Positions 61,080 to 64,000 of a stretch of DNA of 64,000 nt are shown here, piece by piece. Made by a program: the position numbers and the translations under genes. Every line of letters begins with the position of its first letter. The first letter of the stretch is position 1. Source of the stretch: Sitta carolinensis (lineage: Eukaryota > Chordata > Aves > Passeriformes > Sittidae); the NCBI GenBank assembly GCA_032173965.1, contig CM063289.1, forward strand, positions 27,987,690-28,051,689. The letters are read 5' to 3'. A model generated the notes under the pieces. That model was not told the DNA's origin. It saw only the letters and a list, made by a program, of their open reading frames with translations, and did not search any database.

Positions 61080-61620
61080 CCTACTAACCATGAAGTACCC
61101 AGATGATTATTTAGGATTAATGGATTATCAAAAGTGCCAGTTGGCACACTTCTGCTAAAGAGAAAAAAAAAAAAGGGGGGGGGGGAGGGAAGTGTAACAA
61201 ATGCAGCTGTTTACTAATAAATAAAGCCTCAGCTGTAACAGAAATAAATTAGATGCATTTAATTGGTCGACTGCAAACCTCCTCTCTTTATTACAATGCT
61301 GCTTCTTGTTATTTTATGATGTCAGGATAGATGGCAGACTGACAGAGTGTTTATGAATCACAGTTTGCAGATGGCACTCCTGGTTTTTCGGCAGTTATGA
61401 GCACAAGTAGCATGAGGACTCAATAGAGGGTTTTTGCCAGGGAGGACCCCCTGAGAATTAGCCGCCTTCATTTCTCTGGTGCCAATCTCCCCCTGACAGG
61501 AGCACTATTTCACAAAACCTACATTCAATAAATTATACCCGCCTGGCAAGAACTTGGAAATATTTAACACTCGGAGGATACCAGCGTCTCAATTTAATTT
61601 CTATTCATTTCCAGAGGACG
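61080..61620. promoter_or_regulatory. Enhancer-like block, about 540 bases
   Basis: GATTAATGGATTATC (paired homeodomain sites), CAGCTGTTTACTAATAAAT (E-box plus forkhead), GATGCATTTAATTGG, GATTTATGATGTCAGG-type sites and CAATAAATTATACCCGCC, in unique sequence with no long ORF. A short G-rich run (about 61174-61185) near the left edge is low complexity. Confidence 0.42.
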
Positions 61621-61739
61621 CCAGGCACTACTTGGAACAGCCCTGGTTTGTGTGCATGCGCATGTGTTTCACCCCTCCCCAGCTAAAAAGAAAATATAAA
61701 ATATAATGGTCTCTGCAGCCAGGAATATCTCACCCTGCC

Positions 61740-62120
61740 TTCAAAATGACTTCGAGTCTCCTGAGGACAGTTTACGGTCTCGTGCCCTGGTCCTCCCAAG
61801 TTGCCCTGCCTAATGACAGCTTTGTAATCCAGTTGGGAAATAATCTCACATGGCTGCACTCGGAGCACATGAGCTGTAAAACTTCTGGATTGAACTCCTT
61901 CACCTGGTCACTTCAGTGAGCTACAAGCAAATGCAGTGAGGGATGTGGTCATAATTGTCAACAGATTTGTAAATTTGTGTCATTACTTATGCGCATAATG
62001 GATTTTATTCTAATGAGCTTGTTCATAAGAATGCCAGGAGGACTTGGCCCCTTTGGAGGAAATAAACTACAAACTTTGCCTATGCATTTTAAAACACATC
62101 AGTGCCATATAAAGGGAAAA
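61740..62120. promoter_or_regulatory. Enhancer-like block, about 380 bases
   Basis: CTAATGACAGCTTTG (homeodomain plus MEIS-like), GGTCATAATTGTCAACAG, TTATGCGCATAATGG (near-palindromic) and TATTCTAATGAGC. Unique and apparently noncoding. Confidence 0.4.
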
Positions 62121-64000
62121 AGAAATGTTTCCTCTCCTTTCAGTGCACTGCAGTTTTCACTTAGTTGAACCTGATGCAATAAGCTATGGCTCCTTTTACT
62201 GCTGTAAACTCATTTCCTACCTTTCCTGGGATTTCTCAGGGATGCATAGACATTTTCAGATGGGGACATATTTTTTCCATTGATTGAATAAAACTGGAAA
62301 CTATCGTGACTCTTTGGGCTCAAGATACCCTTGTGGAAATACAAAATACAAAAGGCAGCCCTTGTCCATACTCTCCTAAATGAAATTTATTCCAGGGCAC
62401 AACATTGTCAAAGCTGCCACAGCCTGAAAACCAGAACACTTCTCTCCCCAAACCCACCTAGAAATGCTGTGGTGCTCAGGGGGTCGGTCAACAGCATCCA
62501 ATACATACGGAAGAACAATAACACTAAATAGTATTAAATCAGGGTTTTATTATACCTATTACTATTAAATGTATTTTTATTAAATCTAGTTATAGCATAA
62601 GACTTGTTCTCCAGAGACAAAGAATGAGGCTTCTAGGGTTGCACTTTGGGGAAATCTACTCCTGCTTTTCTTTGAAACAACCTGAATATTTTTCTTGAAT
62701 GCATGAGCTGAGTGAAGAAGCAGACAAGCCCATGGAAACCTACTGGCACCTTTGCCAAAATGATGCTCTCCGCGTGCCCAGCAGAGCCCTCTTCCCCTGC
62801 TCTCCCTCCTCTCTCTCTCTGATCCTGCTTTTCAGCCAACCACACATAAAAATCTCTGGCATGTGCCAAGTACTACAGATGGGTCCATTGTAGCACACCC
62901 TAATGTTCATAGCTGACACCCAGGTGTTACAGTTTGTACTTGCTTGCTAGCCAGACGGTGGCTGTGTGCCAAGGGGAAGGCACAAAGCACTCGGATACCG
63001 TGCTGAAAAGCTATATAAGAGAGACTTTAAGAGACAGGAGAGCAGGTAAGAGGTTAAACAAAAGCAAGAGGAGACCCATCCACCAGCAAACATCTCCCTC
63101 TGCTGCGCATCCAGCCTCTGGTCCCATCCCCATAAAGCTCTGATTTATTATTGGATTCTATCCAAGCATCCCTGTTCCCCTGACCTTATCCACTGTCACA
63201 CCAGCTCGTTTCAAATCTACTGCTGATCTGCAAGTTATTTCAGGTCTGGCTAACAATGAAGTGACTTATTTAAAAGACGTGGGCAGAGGGAGAATGGGCT
63301 GTCCGTTTCTGATGTGCTCTTCCCACCTGGGTTATGGACACTGCCTGCACAGGATCTGAATGCATAAGGAGCAGAGCTCCTGAAATCACACCAACCCTCT
63401 GTGTGCATGTATTTGAGTGGCCTGGAGAGTATTTACAAGCCTTCCTTATATAATAGATGTAGCTGGAAAGGGTTAACACCAGTATCCTATTTTCTCTTCC
63501 ATTTTCCCCTCCCAGGAGCCTACTCCCCTTCCAGCCTAATTTCCTTCAGTTTAATTAATTTTCAGTAATCACAAGTCTAGACACCACAAGCAGCAGCTTC
63601 ACACCCCAGGTGACACGGTAACGCTTGCAGCGGATGGGCAAAGGGATGTGGTGTGGTTTCATGCACCAGCCCCCTGCATGGAGCCAGAGCTGCCCACGTC
63701 TCAGCTAAGCCCTTTTTGCAGAACAAACAATTTTTTGGAGAACAAATGCTTTTAAGGATTCAGGTGCAGGGAGCTTTTCGACCATCTGGCTGGCGGGGGC
63801 TCCCCAGCTGTCTGCAGCGGGTGCGTTCGGAGCAGCACGTACGAGCAGGGTCCAACTCTTCGGAGACATGCCAAACCTGTGACACATGTGGAGAGCAACT
63901 GTGCAGTGCTGGCTCATTCCAGAAAGCCTTGAATCAGTGGTGTGTGGGCTATAAAGCCATGCACCATGCGTATGCTGTGGCCCAGGCAGGGTTTCTAGAG
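62121..64000. other. Noncoding, nothing firmly recognised
   Basis: Unique DNA with short ORFs only. If the FREM gene continues upstream on the minus strand, this is intron. No CSPG-repeat exon is visible up to the window edge. Confidence 0.45.
63011..63046 (+). promoter_or_regulatory. TATA-like box followed by a donor-like site
   Basis: GCTATATAAGAG is followed about 30 bases later by GAGCAG|GTAAGAGG, a good splice-donor match. This could mark a short noncoding first exon on the plus strand, but both motifs occur often by chance. Confidence 0.15.

Noticed and set aside
1..64000. Endogenous retrovirus or LTR element
   Set aside because: No paired LTRs, primer-binding site, or gag, pol or env-like motif was seen.
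1..64000. tRNA, rRNA, CRISPR array, operon or bacterial gene
   Set aside because: No cloverleaf, rRNA signature, regularly spaced direct repeats or prokaryotic gene layout was found. The SINE heads are the only tRNA-like sequence.

Overview
This window looks like vertebrate nuclear DNA, almost certainly from a bird. It carries many truncated CR1 retroposons with the avian 3' signature (the reverse complement of a GGTTTGGGTTGGAAGGGACC-like start, ending in ATTCTATGATTCT). It also has fossil MIR-type SINEs, many mono- to tetranucleotide microsatellites, roughly 40% GC, and no dense coding. There is no sign of bacterial, viral or plasmid organisation. No tRNA, rRNA, CRISPR array or operon was seen. 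Species cannot be fixed from the sequence.

Only one stretch is recognised with confidence as protein-coding. It is an internal exon on the minus strand (about 56212-56476) encoding a CSPG repeat of the FRAS1/FREM family, the large basement-membrane proteins of the Fraser complex. The exon has a good splice acceptor and two possible donors 16 bases apart. A strong-looking, frame-compatible 24/27-nt micro-exon candidate lies 1.3 kb upstream of it at 57754-57780. No other family exon was recognised. If the gene is intact, the rest of the window is therefore very large intron sequence, or intron plus flanking DNA to the left. The paralogue (FREM2, FREM3 or FREM1) cannot be settled by eye.

Layout. 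1-6.3 kb: noncoding, with an AAT microsatellite and an AT-rich block resembling a conserved developmental enhancer. 6.3-6.9 kb: an unidentified minus-strand ORF of doubtful status. 7-11.8 kb: three CR1 fragments, two conserved-looking blocks and a MIR SINE. 12-29 kb: mainly unannotatable noncoding DNA with microsatellites, two weak CpG-rich patches and one weak candidate exon. 29.4-29.9 kb: an old CR1/L3-type element. 32-35 kb: a palindromic fossil repeat and two MIR remnants. 36.8-37.3 kb: a 47-T tract abutting a CpG island with a TATA-like box and no recognised gene. 39.4 kb: a sense CR1 tail. 44.5 kb: another old repeat. 48.7-49.3 kb: an A-rich tract followed by a decayed LINE reverse-transcriptase fragment of L2-like appearance. 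52-57 kb: several conserved-looking AT-rich blocks around the FREM exon. 58.5-60.7 kb: two CR1 copies, a 58-A tract and a 38-T tract. 61-62.1 kb: two further enhancer-like blocks.

Nothing here amounts to a new biological system. The points most worth checking are the FREM exon and its possible splice variants, the orphan CpG island, the ancient LINE and SINE fossils, and the enhancer-like blocks. Calls of conservation are inferences from sequence texture, because no alignment could be run.
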